Positions 44,597 to 54,284 of a DNA stretch of 64,000 bases are shown here, one piece after another. Origin of the DNA: Liopterus haemorrhoidalis (taxonomy: Eukaryota > Arthropoda > Insecta > Coleoptera > Dytiscidae). Made by a program: the position numbers and the translations under genes. Under the pieces are notes generated by a model. The model was given only the letters and a program-made list of their open reading frames with translations. It was not told the origin of the DNA and made no database searches. Numbering within the stretch: position 1 is the first letter of the stretch; the number at the start of each line of letters is the position of its first letter. Where the stretch lies: assembly GCA_963971575.1 (NCBI GenBank), contig OZ020619.1, positions 20,838,813 through 20,902,812 on the forward strand. Direction: 5' to 3'.

Positions 44597-44848
44597 TTTG
44601 CTTATCTGTTTATTTATTTTATCTATTTATTTATTTATTGTCTAAATTGTTAAATTTTTTATGTCATACTGCGAAAACTATCCATGAAAATCTGTAAACT
44701 CATATTCCCCACGTGCACTTTTGCACTTGGAATTATGTGCAGCAAATGTAGATTTGATAAACTATATGAAAATACCGAAATGTTAAAAAATTTTTGTACA
44801 TGATAAACTATTGGAATAAAGTATTTTGAACTTGAACTTGAACTTGAA
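44396..44848 (+). repeat. TTTA-rich tract and LINE-like 3' tail ending in TTGAAC repeats
   Basis: TTTATTTA microsatellite (44420-44640), followed by a 200-bp unique stretch ending TTGGAATAAAGTATTTTGAA with three or four TTGAAC units. A polyadenylation-like AATAAA near the end and a short tandem tail are typical of LINE 3' ends. It is joined directly to the CA part of a family C repeat, as expected for retrotransposition into it. Confidence 0.6.
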
Positions 44849-45003
44849 CACACACACAGACACACACACATACGGACGGCACTTCGAAAATAGGTTTTTT
44901 GGATTCCCTGGACCATGAAACGTGGTCATCAGTCAAAATCTCGACATCGAAAATTTTCGCGATTACAATACTTGCCCCTTATATATTAAGGTCGGGCAAG
45001 TAA
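44849..45003 (+). repeat. Family C interspersed repeat, copy 2 (3' part)
   Basis: From the CACACACAGACACACACACA tract through TACGGACGGC.CTTCGAAAAT to TTATATATTAAGGTCGGGCA. Nearly identical to 33045-33212, with a 3-bp difference at CGTGGTCATC. Confidence 0.85.
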
Positions 45004-45174
45004 AAATGAATCATTGGAAATTATTAATTTACAATAACTTGTGAAAATACCGCTTCAGCCACTTTTGAACCGTGTTAGATCAAAATATACCGTGTTACAA
45101 AAATTTCAATTGAAATTGCTTAAAAGAAAGACCTTGTAAATCCTTTTACTTAATTATCCTGAATTAGATGTATA

Positions 45175-45751
45175 CAGACGATTCCGCTTAATTGGGCCAC
45201 CGCTTAATTGGGGCAGCCGCTTATTTGGGACAAATCTCAAAGAACAGAAACCAAACCAAGGAACCAACAGTAAAATTACATGTTTAATTGGGACAACATT
45301 CCGCTTAATTGGGACAGTTAATATCACAGTACATATTATGTTACACATATTCTCAAGAAAATGTACAAAGAATTTAATATTACAGCGTTATTATATGCAG
45401 GAAGGAAATGAAGGGAGCCCTACATCCGAACTGAATACCTGTGCTGATTTTGTAGAAGTGAAATGTTACAAAAACAAAAGACAGACTACACTTGACTCAT
45501 TTTTGCATTGAATTAAATTGTATGTACCTATTTATTATTTTATTTTGGAATTTATTATAATTTTTTCTTAAAAGTTTATATTTTTTGGTTATATGTAATT
45601 TATAGTTTTGTCCAAGAGTTTATAAAATAAAATAATTGAAAGAAAAATATGCATAGTTTAATTTTATGTGAAATTCGCTTAATTGGGGCAGCCGCTTAAT
45701 TGGGCCAAAATGCCTAAGTCCCGATGTGTCCCAATTAAGCGGAATCGACTG
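45175..45751 (+). mobile_element. pogo/Tigger-like deletion derivative
   Basis: TIR CAGACGATTCCGCTTAATTG at the left, with its near-exact inverse ending CAATTAAGCGGAATCGACTG at the right. TA flanks both ends (45173-45174, 45752-45753). Several internal copies of CCGCTTAATTGGG lie next to each end, a pattern typical of pogo-class subterminal repeats. It keeps only the 3' end of the transposase gene. Confidence 0.9.
45377..45513 (+). pseudogene. pogo-like transposase, C-terminal tail
   Basis: The last 45 codons read LQRYYMQEGNEGSPTSELNT, CADFVEVKCYKN, then KRQTTLDSFLH and a stop. The acidic, low-complexity tail ending in QTTLDSFL fits the C-terminus of pogo/Tigger transposases. The helix-turn-helix and catalytic DDE domains are deleted. 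QxxLxxFL resembles a PCNA-interacting motif. Confidence 0.75.
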
Positions 45752-45839
45752 TATATCTTAGTATAATAAATGTTTACATTTTTTTGTTGTTCATAAAAAA
45801 ATTCTTCTACTCATACTTCGACTTTTAGTTTTATAAAAC

Positions 45840-46012
45840 TTAATAGTTTAAAAAAAAACGTTATAAAAATTAAATAATGCTCACAGAAAGAAAAACCTTA
45901 GATAATAATAATAATTATCACTAATTTTGTATTTAATGTGGAACATGCGATTTAATTTGTACCGCTATCTGTAATAGATAAATAACTAAACGTTTCTAAA
46001 CAAACTAAACAA
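45840..46012. repeat. Dispersed direct repeat, left copy
   Basis: About 165 bp, including ACCTTAGATAATAATAATAA and GACTAAACGTTTCTAAACAA, shared with 51890-52045 in the same orientation at about 85-90% identity. Non-coding. The rest of 45755-46900 has no recognisable gene; CACGCACGCG motifs at 46290-46440 echo 47835-47930. Confidence 0.75.
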
Positions 46013-46902
46013 TTGACTAAAATAATTTCAAATATGATTTGAATAATGATAACAGTATGTAATTTTGATATGTAACAGATATGTTCTACCGCTCTCTCTC
46101 GTAAGTTTAGTTTATACAAGTTAAGAACTGTAGATACCCCGAATATATTTGTGACTCACATACTTCCAATATACGAGGGGGGTTCAAAGCTGAACTGCAT
46201 TTTATTTATTTTTATTTTTTTAACGTAATTGAAGAGCTACTGGAAGATGCTAATGCCATAAATAATTGCAACTTGACTGTATGAATTAGTGATGGGCGCG
46301 TGAATAAAATTTTGATACGATCACGCACGCGCACGAAATCAGATTCAAAATTACACGCGCGCAAACGAAATCATAATTTTAAAATTTCACGGTCACGCAC
46401 GTATGATTCACCGGCACGCATGTTTTTGTACGTTCGAAGGGCCAACCCACGTCCGTCCCAAATTTTTGTTAATAAGTAACGAATGTTATGTAGGCATATA
46501 AAAGAATTATATTTCTCTTTTTATTTTTTATATAAGATTTGTAATCAAGAGCTGATTCTTGAGTTACCAAATATATTTAGGGCGGTACCAGCTTTTGTGA
46601 ATGTTAAGACCTGATTATTGATTCTAAAATAAAAAATATATATATATAGCTTGTTAAAAGTTTAGGTAACAATAGCGTTATATTTTATTATATAAATATT
46701 CGATATTAGATATCAGCAGAATAGACGCAAACCTAAATGATAACAAAAAAAACAAAGCAAAACTTTATCAATACCATAACATGTTTATTTCACCTCATAA
46801 ATTTCATTTAAATACACTGGAATTGTAAAAATAAATTTGATGATTTTTTTTTTTTGTGATTCTAAACTACGAACCCTAAAATATGGTTCGTATGCACTAA
46901 AC

Positions 46903-47465
46903 CAGCGGTCGGCAACCTGGATTACTAATGGTTCGCGGATGAATTTTGATATTATTTGCAATTTGCATGTTTATTAAACTGTTTCATTATATTGTGATTC
47001 GTATTCGTTTCGCCGACACAGGACCGCTGCATATATTCGCCTTATTAGCGACGACAGTCAACTAAATTAAATTCCATTCGTCCTCATCAAGATCTCATTT
47101 TTGGCTCCCAGTGCGAACTCAGTGCTGAATGAAATGGCCAAAAAAAATTTGATTCCATTTGAAACAATATATTTATATGATAATCTGTTACGGTAATCAA
47201 AAACAAGTACCGCTGTCAACTTGAAATACAAACGGTCTCCGTGATAGAGTGACATCATTGGAGTCAAGAATCCATAAACTTATTTAAAAAAAACAACACC
47301 AAGTAGCGCACTAATAATTATGTTATAATTAAACAAGTGTAATTACCACTTCATATTAATAAAATTGAACTTTTATGAACATTATTTTTGTACATTATAG
47401 TGGTCCGCGGGATTTAAAATTGTAAGTTTATTGGTCCGTTAGGTCCGAATGGTTGGCGATCGCTG
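46903..47465. mobile_element. hAT-type non-autonomous element
   Basis: Left end CAGCGGTCGGCAACC and right end GGTTGGCGATCGCTG pair with two mismatches. The flanks CACTAAAC (46895-46902) and CATTAGAC (47466-47473) match 6/8, suggesting an older insertion. GGTTGGC/GTCGGCAACC-type ends are common in hAT families. No coding sequence. Confidence 0.82.
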
Positions 47466-47953
47466 CATTAGACTATAAGTAGAGCCCTGCGCGGATACGT
47501 TGTTCTGTATCCGTATCCGCAAAACTATTCGTACAATCCACAGAACAGGATTTGCTGTCAGTTTCGAAATAACTAACATGTTTCACCTTATTTGGCATAT
47601 CGCTGTTCTAAAACACTACTCAAAATTTTTGAATTTTATAACATTACATATTATTGGGTCCAGAAAAATGTTTTCTATCTAATGTCGTACTGAGACATGT
47701 TGCTTCGTCGTAGAAAGCACAGAACATCAAGTAGAAAACCCAGCATAGATAAAGATACAAAATAGACAATTATTTCTTCTTATTCATTCTATTTACTTAA
47801 ATTTAAACTTGTACAATCATGTACAAACGTTTTATGTCGTGAGTCGTGACACGCCGTGATTGCACGCACGACGTGTCACGACAAATTTTAAAACACGCAC
47901 AATCACGCACGGAAGAAAAATATTAATCACGTTTTATTATTTTACATTAACAC

Positions 47954-48525
47954 TTACGATTTTACCGCGAACGGCCGTGTTTCCGCTTTTGCCTCTGAGG
48001 TGGACCCATTTTCGTACACCGCTCTGCACTCGGCTATCCATAGGTGTATAGGAATTTCACCCGTGATTTTCTGTAACGCAGCAGTGGACGCCGTTCTGTA
48101 CGCTGATGAGATCCCAAGCAGGGCTTTTCTCTGGCTGCCCTCCAAGATCTCCTTGTACTTTCTGTACTGAAGCATATCTGACCACACGGGTGCACCATAA
48201 AGTACGATGGAGTGGGTAACCCCAGCCAGCACGGCACGTTTACTGCTGCTGGGGCCGCCGATGTTTTGCATGAGCTTTCGTAGCTCACCCATCCGTTCGT
48301 CCGCGTTTCTGCAGGCCTGCATATCATGGTCCGTAAATAGACCTCTGGCGGTATGCAGCACTCCCAAGTACCGGATGAATTAGCTTACCTAGTAGTTGAA
48401 GCGTGGTCATATTAAAGGGCCCTTTGTGCTTCTGGTTCATCAGGTCTGGAATGGAGAGGTTGGACACACAGTCATGTTCGATATACTTAATAAGACCACA
48501 CTGTATTCGCGAATTTAAATAGAAC
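47954..48525 (-). pseudogene. R1-like LINE ORF2 fragment (region after the reverse transcriptase core)
   Basis: Minus strand: RYLGVLHTARGLFTDHDMQA, LAGVTHSIVLYGAPVWSDML and SSAYRTASTAALQKITGEIP, then IHLWIAECRA. The sequence of YLGV, the LYGAPVW block, and YRTxSTAALxxxxGxxPxxL is typical of R1/LOA-type LINEs downstream of the catalytic core. The upstream codons (48370-48525) are shifted in frame. It is a fragment without 5' or 3' ends. Confidence 0.82.
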
Positions 48526-49262
48526 AAACACTAAGACACGTGACGAATGTATGTCACATACTTTCGTGAACTGCAACAAAGCGTGGTCGCTACATGTAGT
48601 GCTGAGGAGATGAATATTAACCCGAAACACGGTTGGTTCGAGTGCTAGATTGTTACGGATTGAATAAAAATGTTAGACTAAGAATCCGCCCACTTAAATG
48701 TAAAAAGTTCGCACTAGAAGCGCGAATATGTAAATACTACATTTATTACCAATTAAGCTGTAAAAGCGACTGATATTTATCAGTGACTAGGGATGGGAAT
48801 TTATTTTTGAATATCGATATATGCGCGATTCGATATATCGTAAGTGTGATATCGATATTCGATATATATCGAAGAAAAAATATCGATATTTTCGATATAT
48901 CGAAATAATTAACATGTAAGATATATAAATTACAGATTTTTTTGGTTAGCTTAGCGGGCAAAGACGTTGCCACTTGACAGACAATCACTTTACAGTTGGT
49001 ACTCACCCAGCTACCAATTAACTTTCTAATATTTTCCTAGTTAACTGGTTTCTTAATTAAATATATATATATGCTGTTCACTTTTATAAGGACAAACCAG
49101 ATCTCTTTGGTTACTTTTATAGTGTACTACGGACTTTAAATGCCGACTTTAGATTTATTGGTTATAATCATTATTAAGAAAGTGAAATTTTTTATAATTT
49201 TTTAATACCAACATGACATACAATTTCAAAGGTGAAAATTATTGAAATCAAAATTTCGTCTT

Positions 49263-49665
49263 ACAGGCTATTCCAAACGATTAGGCGGAATTAAATGAAA
49301 ATTACGTTATTTTAGGTTGTCACGAAAACGGACCTTGCTTGGGTTATTTCATGTTTCAGGTTTGGTATGTGAAAATTTAAAATTCCAACAGTAAAACCAC
49401 GGGAACGAATGACATATGTCAAATATTTTAATACATTTTTCCATACTTTGAAGACAAAAACATGAATAAATGGAGAATTTTTATTAAGAATGACAAAAAA
49501 TTAAAATGTAATGAAAAGGACATTCTATAATGACAATCAATTAAATCTAGAATTTAAATGTGAGTATGATTTACAAAGCTTAAACAAAATGACCAAAATT
49601 CCGAATTAATAGATAAAAATTACTAGATTTCAAAATCTAGTTTCGCCTAAACGTTTGGAATAGCC
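49263..49665. mobile_element. Family E inverted-repeat element, cut at its right end
   Basis: Left end AGGCTATTCCAAACGATTAG and right end CCTAAACGTTTGGAATAGCC. The last bases form the TSD of the next hAT, so that hAT landed in this element's terminus. A longer shell is suggested by TATGCTGTTCACTTTT at 49072 and its inverse at about 50140. Confidence 0.8.
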
Positions 49666-50119
49666 CAGCGGTTCTTAACCGGGGGTCCCGAAATGACCTT
49701 AGGAGGTCCCGAAATTAAAAGAAAAAATTTCAATAAACTAAATTATTAAACAATAAATTATTAAGGCCCGGTTTTTCCACCTTCAGATAAAGTTCCAGGT
49801 AACTATCTGACAGATAAGGTTATTTTTAACTTCATCTGCTGAGTAAATGTCATCCCTTCTTTCTATACAAATGTATCTATCAGATAGTTATCTAACGGAT
49901 AATGAGACTGACGTATTGAATTCACTGACTGGTATTGACATTTATTCAGCAGATGAAGTTACAAATAACCTTATCTGTCAGATAGTTACCTGGAACTTTA
50001 TCTGAAGGTGGAAAGACCGGGCCTAAGAACATTTAAAATATTATTTCAAAAATTTTCTTGGGGGGTCCAGAAAATATTTTAGGCTAGTTGGGGGGTCCCG
50101 AGTATAAAAAGAACCGCTG
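49666..50119. mobile_element. hAT-type non-autonomous element
   Basis: TIR CAGCGGTTCTTAA and AAAGAACCGCTG. The flanks GAATAGCC (49658-49665) and GAATGGCA (50120-50127) match 6/8. GGGGGTCCCGA motifs lie next to both ends. It contains the foldback element 49765-50023. Confidence 0.85.
49765..50023. mobile_element. Foldback element with about 100-bp arms, TAA-flanked
   Basis: GGCCCGGTTTTTCCACCTTC pairs with GAAGGTGGAAAGACCGGGCC, and the pairing continues through GATAAAGTTCCAGGTAACTA, TCTGACAGATAAGG and TTCATCTGCTGA. TAA lies on both sides (49762-49764, 50024-50026). This 3-bp TSD and the GGCCCGG ends suggest a PIF/Harbinger-type MITE. Confidence 0.85.
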
Positions 50120-50766
50120 GAATGGCATACAGTTTGTTTATACAAAAGTGAACAGCATATATTTAAATGTAAAAAATATACAAGAATACCGATATTTTGT
50201 GCGAATATCGATATTTTGCGCGCTATATCGCATTTCAAATATCGATATAAAAATATCGATATAGTTTTCTAAAGTATCGATATTTTCGATATATCGATAT
50301 ATCGTTCCCATCCCTATCAGTGACTTCAAAACCAGTTTGAAGAAAAGAGTTTATTACTGTGATCAGTCTTTGATTGGTACAAATCTTGCCAGGATGAACG
50401 TGAGCTCATTGATGAATGTGATGAATTATTATCATTAAGGTGATAATATTTTCGAACCTATGTACCAATACCTTTTGTAATCAAATTTGGTATTCAATAC
50501 AAAATTAAAGTTGATAATATATCTTATTTTGCACTCGGTTATGTCTTCAAAACGAAATCAGGCTCTATAAAACTACCTATATAGCACGTCCCATACAAAA
50601 AACTTTTTTTTTTAAATAAACTTTATTTTTCTTACCTATTATTTAAAATTTTATTTTATTTTTGACTATAAAATTGTATAAAGTTCTTAATACTATTTCT
50701 CTGTTTAGATATAATAAGTGTTGGATATTTGTTGGCAGTGCGATGTTCAAAGATGATAGTTTTGCG

Positions 50767-51838
50767 CAAGGGTTTGAACCGGCCTAAAATACCGTTCGGT
50801 TTCGGTTAACGATTTTCTTAATCTCTGGGGTTCGTTTCAAAAATTAAAAATTTGAACCGGTTCAATAATAGGTTAATCATTTGATTGGTTCCGGTTTAAT
50901 GCGGATAATTTATTATTTTTTTAATAATTAGAAATAGTAGAATTAAATATAACCATATTTGAAATTAAATAAAATCATAAAATATATCAACAAAGCAAAC
51001 GGTTAAAATTTAGTATTGCTTCAAGTCAATAAATTTTACTCTATACGACTAGAAAAATGTCACTGATTCTACTGGAAAGGAAAGAGAAATTAAATGGAAA
51101 GGATTAAAATAAATTAAAAATACCTTGAAGATTTTAAAATTTAATTGAACCATTTAACATTTTTGAAGTTTTATTTGAGTAAAGATTTATTATAATGAAT
51201 TAAGAGTATGTCATTATTTATATTAGTAGTTATATTATTAATACAGAGATATTTTTTATCATGACCATGGATACGTTACATATATGTAAGTATGAAAAAA
51301 TAGATACTATTTAAAAAAAATTTCAAAATTTTTTCGATTTATCAAAATTATCTCAAATAAAAGTTGTTAGTTACTGCTTTTATAGCAACTTTTGTTAAAT
51401 AATTTTTTTCGAAATATTTTTCTGTTATGCAATATTATGCATATTCGCAAAAATCTTAAAATCGACACGAGTAAACTCATTTCTAGCCAACCGATTTTTA
51501 CCAAAAGTTGATCAACTCGTGCCATTGAGTCAAAAACTTAAATATGAAGTTTCATAAAAATCCTTTTAGCCGAATTTGCTCTGCACATCATGCTAAAAAT
51601 AATCAAAACGTTATGTAGGGACCTCAATTCGTGGAGATCCATCGAAATCTCGAAATGTCAAAATCGGTATGATCACAATACCTCCCTTATATATGTTGGC
51701 GGTCGGTAAATATAAAAAACTTGAAATAAATATTGATGAACCGGTTAACTACCGGTTCAATCATTCGGTTCGGTTCAATTTCCGGTTAATGTGCAAAAAA
51801 AAAATCCAGTTCGGGTTTGGGTTCGGTGCAAACCCTTG
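50767..51838. mobile_element. hAT-type element with a family B copy inside
   Basis: Ends CAAGGGTTTGAACC and GGTGCAAACCCTTG, with a perfect TSD GTTTTGCG (50759-50766 and 51839-51846). Subterminal GGTTCGG/CCGGTT motifs occur at both ends, like the 3787-5123 element. No transposase. Confidence 0.92.
51240..51716 (+). repeat. Family B interspersed repeat, copy 4, lacking the microsatellite
   Basis: Collinear with copies 1 and 2, but GAATTTGCTCTGCAC is joined directly to ATCATGCTAAAAATAATCAA, so the entire GACA/GACG block is absent. It ends in TTATATATGTTGGCGGTCGG. Nested in the hAT above. Confidence 0.85.
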
Positions 51839-51889
51839 GTTTTGCGTATAGCTGGATCCTGTTGCTTTCGTATTTTTGGAATGCGAATA

Positions 51890-52045
51890 TAACAAAAAAT
51901 GTTATAAAAGTCAAATAATGTTTACAGAAGTAAAAACCTTAGATAATAATAATAATTATCACTAATTTTGTATTTAATGTGGACCATTCGATTTTATTTG
52001 TACCGCTTTTGTAATACATAAATGACTAAACGTTTCTAAACAACT
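51890..52045. repeat. Dispersed direct repeat, right copy
   Basis: Partner of 45840-46012. Its right edge abuts the RTE-like LINE 3' fragment. Confidence 0.75.
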
Positions 52046-52487
52046 CGAAGAGAATATTATGGACTCGAAACATAAACCTTAACAATGCGAGATTTTTAAC
52101 ACTTCAAAGTTTTCGAAAATAAAACATAATTACGTCAAATCTTTGGTCTCATTCAAATTAGTGGTAAATGGAGAATTCACAAAAATTAAGATATCCGAGG
52201 AGTGTACTTAAGGCCGAGTATTAATAAGAACTGAGATATAGGTGGTTATAGTTTGAAGATCATGTGAAGGGGATAAGAGGGGACAAAACGGTGAAGAGTA
52301 TTTCGGAAGAAAAATGGAACACCCGTCAACGTCATAAAAAATTAAGAGATTAGCTAATCAAAGAATAAGTATTGGTATACAGAATACATGGAAAAACCTA
52401 TCACTTAACAGATCTAGATGGAGGACTTACGTGAATCTAAAAGTCAACGCGACTGACATTGTCCAAAGAAGAAGAAAAAATAGTATT
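52046..52487 (+). pseudogene. RTE-like LINE 3' fragment
   Basis: A decayed ORF2 C-terminus and 3' UTR, collinear with the better copy at 56930-57372. It includes TAAGTATTGGTATACAGAAT, GATCTAGATGGAGGACTTAC and the terminal CCAAAGAAGAAGAA tail. Multiple stops. Confidence 0.75.
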
Positions 52488-52914
52488 CAACGGACAGTGG
52501 TGGTTTTCTTATTACAACTGGTCAGTGGATTATTGACAATCGAATGTTGTAGTGGTTAGGGAGGAATAAGAAATTGGGCTATTTCACGGAAATTCCTGTG
52601 ACTGAAAGACTGTTCTTGTGTGAAATGCACTTTGATTTGATCGTGACCAAGCGCTTTGCTTACTAGCGTAGCCGTGAGAGAACTGGAGTCTATGCAGGGC
52701 TCAGCAACATGTTTAAGTCACGGGCCACATTCAGAAATATTTTTTTGGCGGGCCATACTTCCTTTTACACTCTCTATTTGTAATGAACCTAGATTCTGTA
52801 GAAGAACTTTTGTTTTCCTACTTGCTCGATACACATTTACGTTATTTCATATTCGGCAATCTTTTTGGTATCAAGGGTTACTATGTCCTTAAAAATGTAT
52901 TTGATACACTGGAT
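52488..52914. other. No gene recognised; lone hAT-like end
   Basis: CAGGGCTCAGCAACATG at 52695 followed by CGGGCCACATTC resembles a hAT left terminus, but no right end or TSD was found. Confidence 0.4.
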
Positions 52915-52916
52915 CT

Positions 52917-53095
52917 TCTTCTTCTTCTTCTTTGGGCACCATCAGGTTGACTTTTGGCCTCACTCACATAAGCCCTCCATCTCGATCTATTCATTGTCAA
53001 GTCTTGCCAAGTATCATGTATACCAATACTTGTCAGATCTTCTCTTGCGAGGTCTTCCCACTGGTCGAGCCTTCTTCCTGCTGGCACCAGCCATT
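52917..53095 (-). pseudogene. RTE-like LINE ORF2 C-terminal fragment (inverted copy)
   Basis: Minus strand reads VPAGRRLDQWEDLAREDLTS, then IGIHDTWQDLTMNRSRWRAY and VSEAKSQPDGAQRRRRR, with the CTTCTTCTTC tail at 52917. The same LINE as 52046-52487 and 54285-57372. It lies only 80 bp upstream of the MADF-like ORF. Confidence 0.85.
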
Positions 53096-53178
53096 GGCAA
53101 TCGTTTTCAGTAGTATTTTGACAGTTGTTTTGTATTGTGTAAGTGTTAAACACAGTGTAAACTTCAAAGCGTTAAAAA

Positions 53179-53295
53179 ATGGAAGAATATATTATTGATA
53201 TTGATCATTTAATATCTTTAATTTATGACAGATCCGCGTTATGGGATAAAAGATTAAAAGAACACGCGAATCGTTACATGAAGTTCCACTTTTGA
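53179..53295 (+). pseudogene. Short ORF resembling the start of a MADF domain
   Basis: ATG at 53179 gives 38 codons: MEEYIIDIDHLISLIYDRSA, then LWDKRLKEHANRYMKFHF and a stop. The pattern (hydrophobic LIxLIYxRxALWDxxxxxxxNR) is the first helix and start of the second in insect MADF (Adf-1-type Myb/SANT-like) domains, which need about 85 residues. Only the first third is here and no splice site obviously continues it. It could be a gene fragment, an exon of a spliced gene, or a chance upstream ORF of the b5-related gene. A GTAAGT donor-like site follows at 53332. Confidence 0.45.
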
Positions 53296-53460
53296 AACAG
53301 ATATGTATTAAAATGATTTGTGTTCATTTATGTAAGTCTTTTTGTTCCTTTGAAACATCACTGGACTATGACGTGTGCTAATAGCCACAAATGCTGGACT
53401 GATGATATGTGATAAATTAACTAAATTGCTAAAATATATTATTTTTTCAGGTTTCACGAA

Positions 53461-53673
53461 ATGTCAGCTGTAGAAACTCAATTTACATCGACCGTCGGAA
53501 TAAAATACCCTGCCAAAAGAGACGATGCGGTAAAAACTGTTGAAAAATGGTTAGATGATAAGAGAAGCGATGATAGCGCTGAAGGTCTATGGAGAATTCA
53601 TGACGAAATATATGATCTTTCAGGATGGATAAATAAACACCCTGGCGGAGCTGATTGGCTCAAATGGACGAAG
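53461..53673 (+). CDS. Cyt-b5-r: Cytochrome b5-related protein, first coding exon
   Basis: ATG at 53461 starts MSAVETQFTSTVGIKYPAKR and the exon ends at WTK before a GTAAAA donor (53674), phase 0. It encodes 71 residues, including WRIHDEIYDLSGWINKHPGG, where HPGG holds the first haem-ligand histidine of cytochrome b5. The exon is preceded by a polypyrimidine tract and TTTTTTCAG acceptor at 53441-53450, so a 5' non-coding exon probably lies upstream. In insects this family joins a b5 domain to a desaturase-like membrane domain, presumably in the endoplasmic reticulum and in fatty-acid metabolism. The b5-related assignment rests on this exon plus exon 2. The call of family is firm; the symbol follows the Drosophila name. 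Confidence 0.85.
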
Positions 53674-54284
53674 GTAAAACAGAAACTCATACTTAGTAAA
53701 TCTAGGTAACTTAAATCCTTTTTAATTTAAATTATGTTCATTTAAAATATTTATTTATACAGTTAGTGTAAAGAAGGTCTTTTCAATTAAGTCCGAATTT
53801 TTAAACGGGGTGTCCGCCAAGTACCGAAAATTGTAGCACGAGATAGAAAAGTGTCCTTTGCAACAGATTAACCGATTCTTAAATTAATGGGCGATAATTT
53901 TTAAAAGTTTTGTTATTATAATGCAATTTTTACTAAAAATGTTCAACAAACTTATTTTTCTATGGTCGATTATAAACCAGTCTAGTTATCTATTTCAGTT
54001 CGACAATGGTGTTCATTTCCACACTAGTGCGAGTATGAACTGCATATTCTGACAAGCGTGAAAATTAATTTTCATATTTTTTAGTAAATTGGTCATCGAA
54101 ATATTAACAATATTTGTCAAAAAGCTTATTAATAATGATATATTTTCCTTTCGTTTTATATACAATACTTTACCTATGGACGTTCATAAGGCTGAAGAAT
54201 TTTTTTTTTACATTTCATATAAATTTAATTTTTAACGTCCAAATTAAATTTGTTTTCTGAATTTTGTTTATATTACAAGAAACC

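Larger units (their letters stand above)
48788..50316. mobile_element. hAT-type element hosting a four-level nest
   Basis: TIR TAGGGATGGGAA and TTCCCATCCCTA, with a perfect TSD TCAGTGAC (48780-48787 and 50317-50324). Both subterminal regions are packed with CGATATATCGATAT repeats in inverted arrangement. Inside sit a family E element (49263-49665 plus remainder), a hAT (49666-50119) and a foldback element (49765-50023). Confidence 0.92.

Noticed and set aside
46290..47930. Possible long element bounded by CACGCACG-rich sequences at 46290-46440 and 47835-47930
   Set aside because: The two regions share short motifs only; no matching termini or TSD could be placed, and a hAT with its own TSD lies between.
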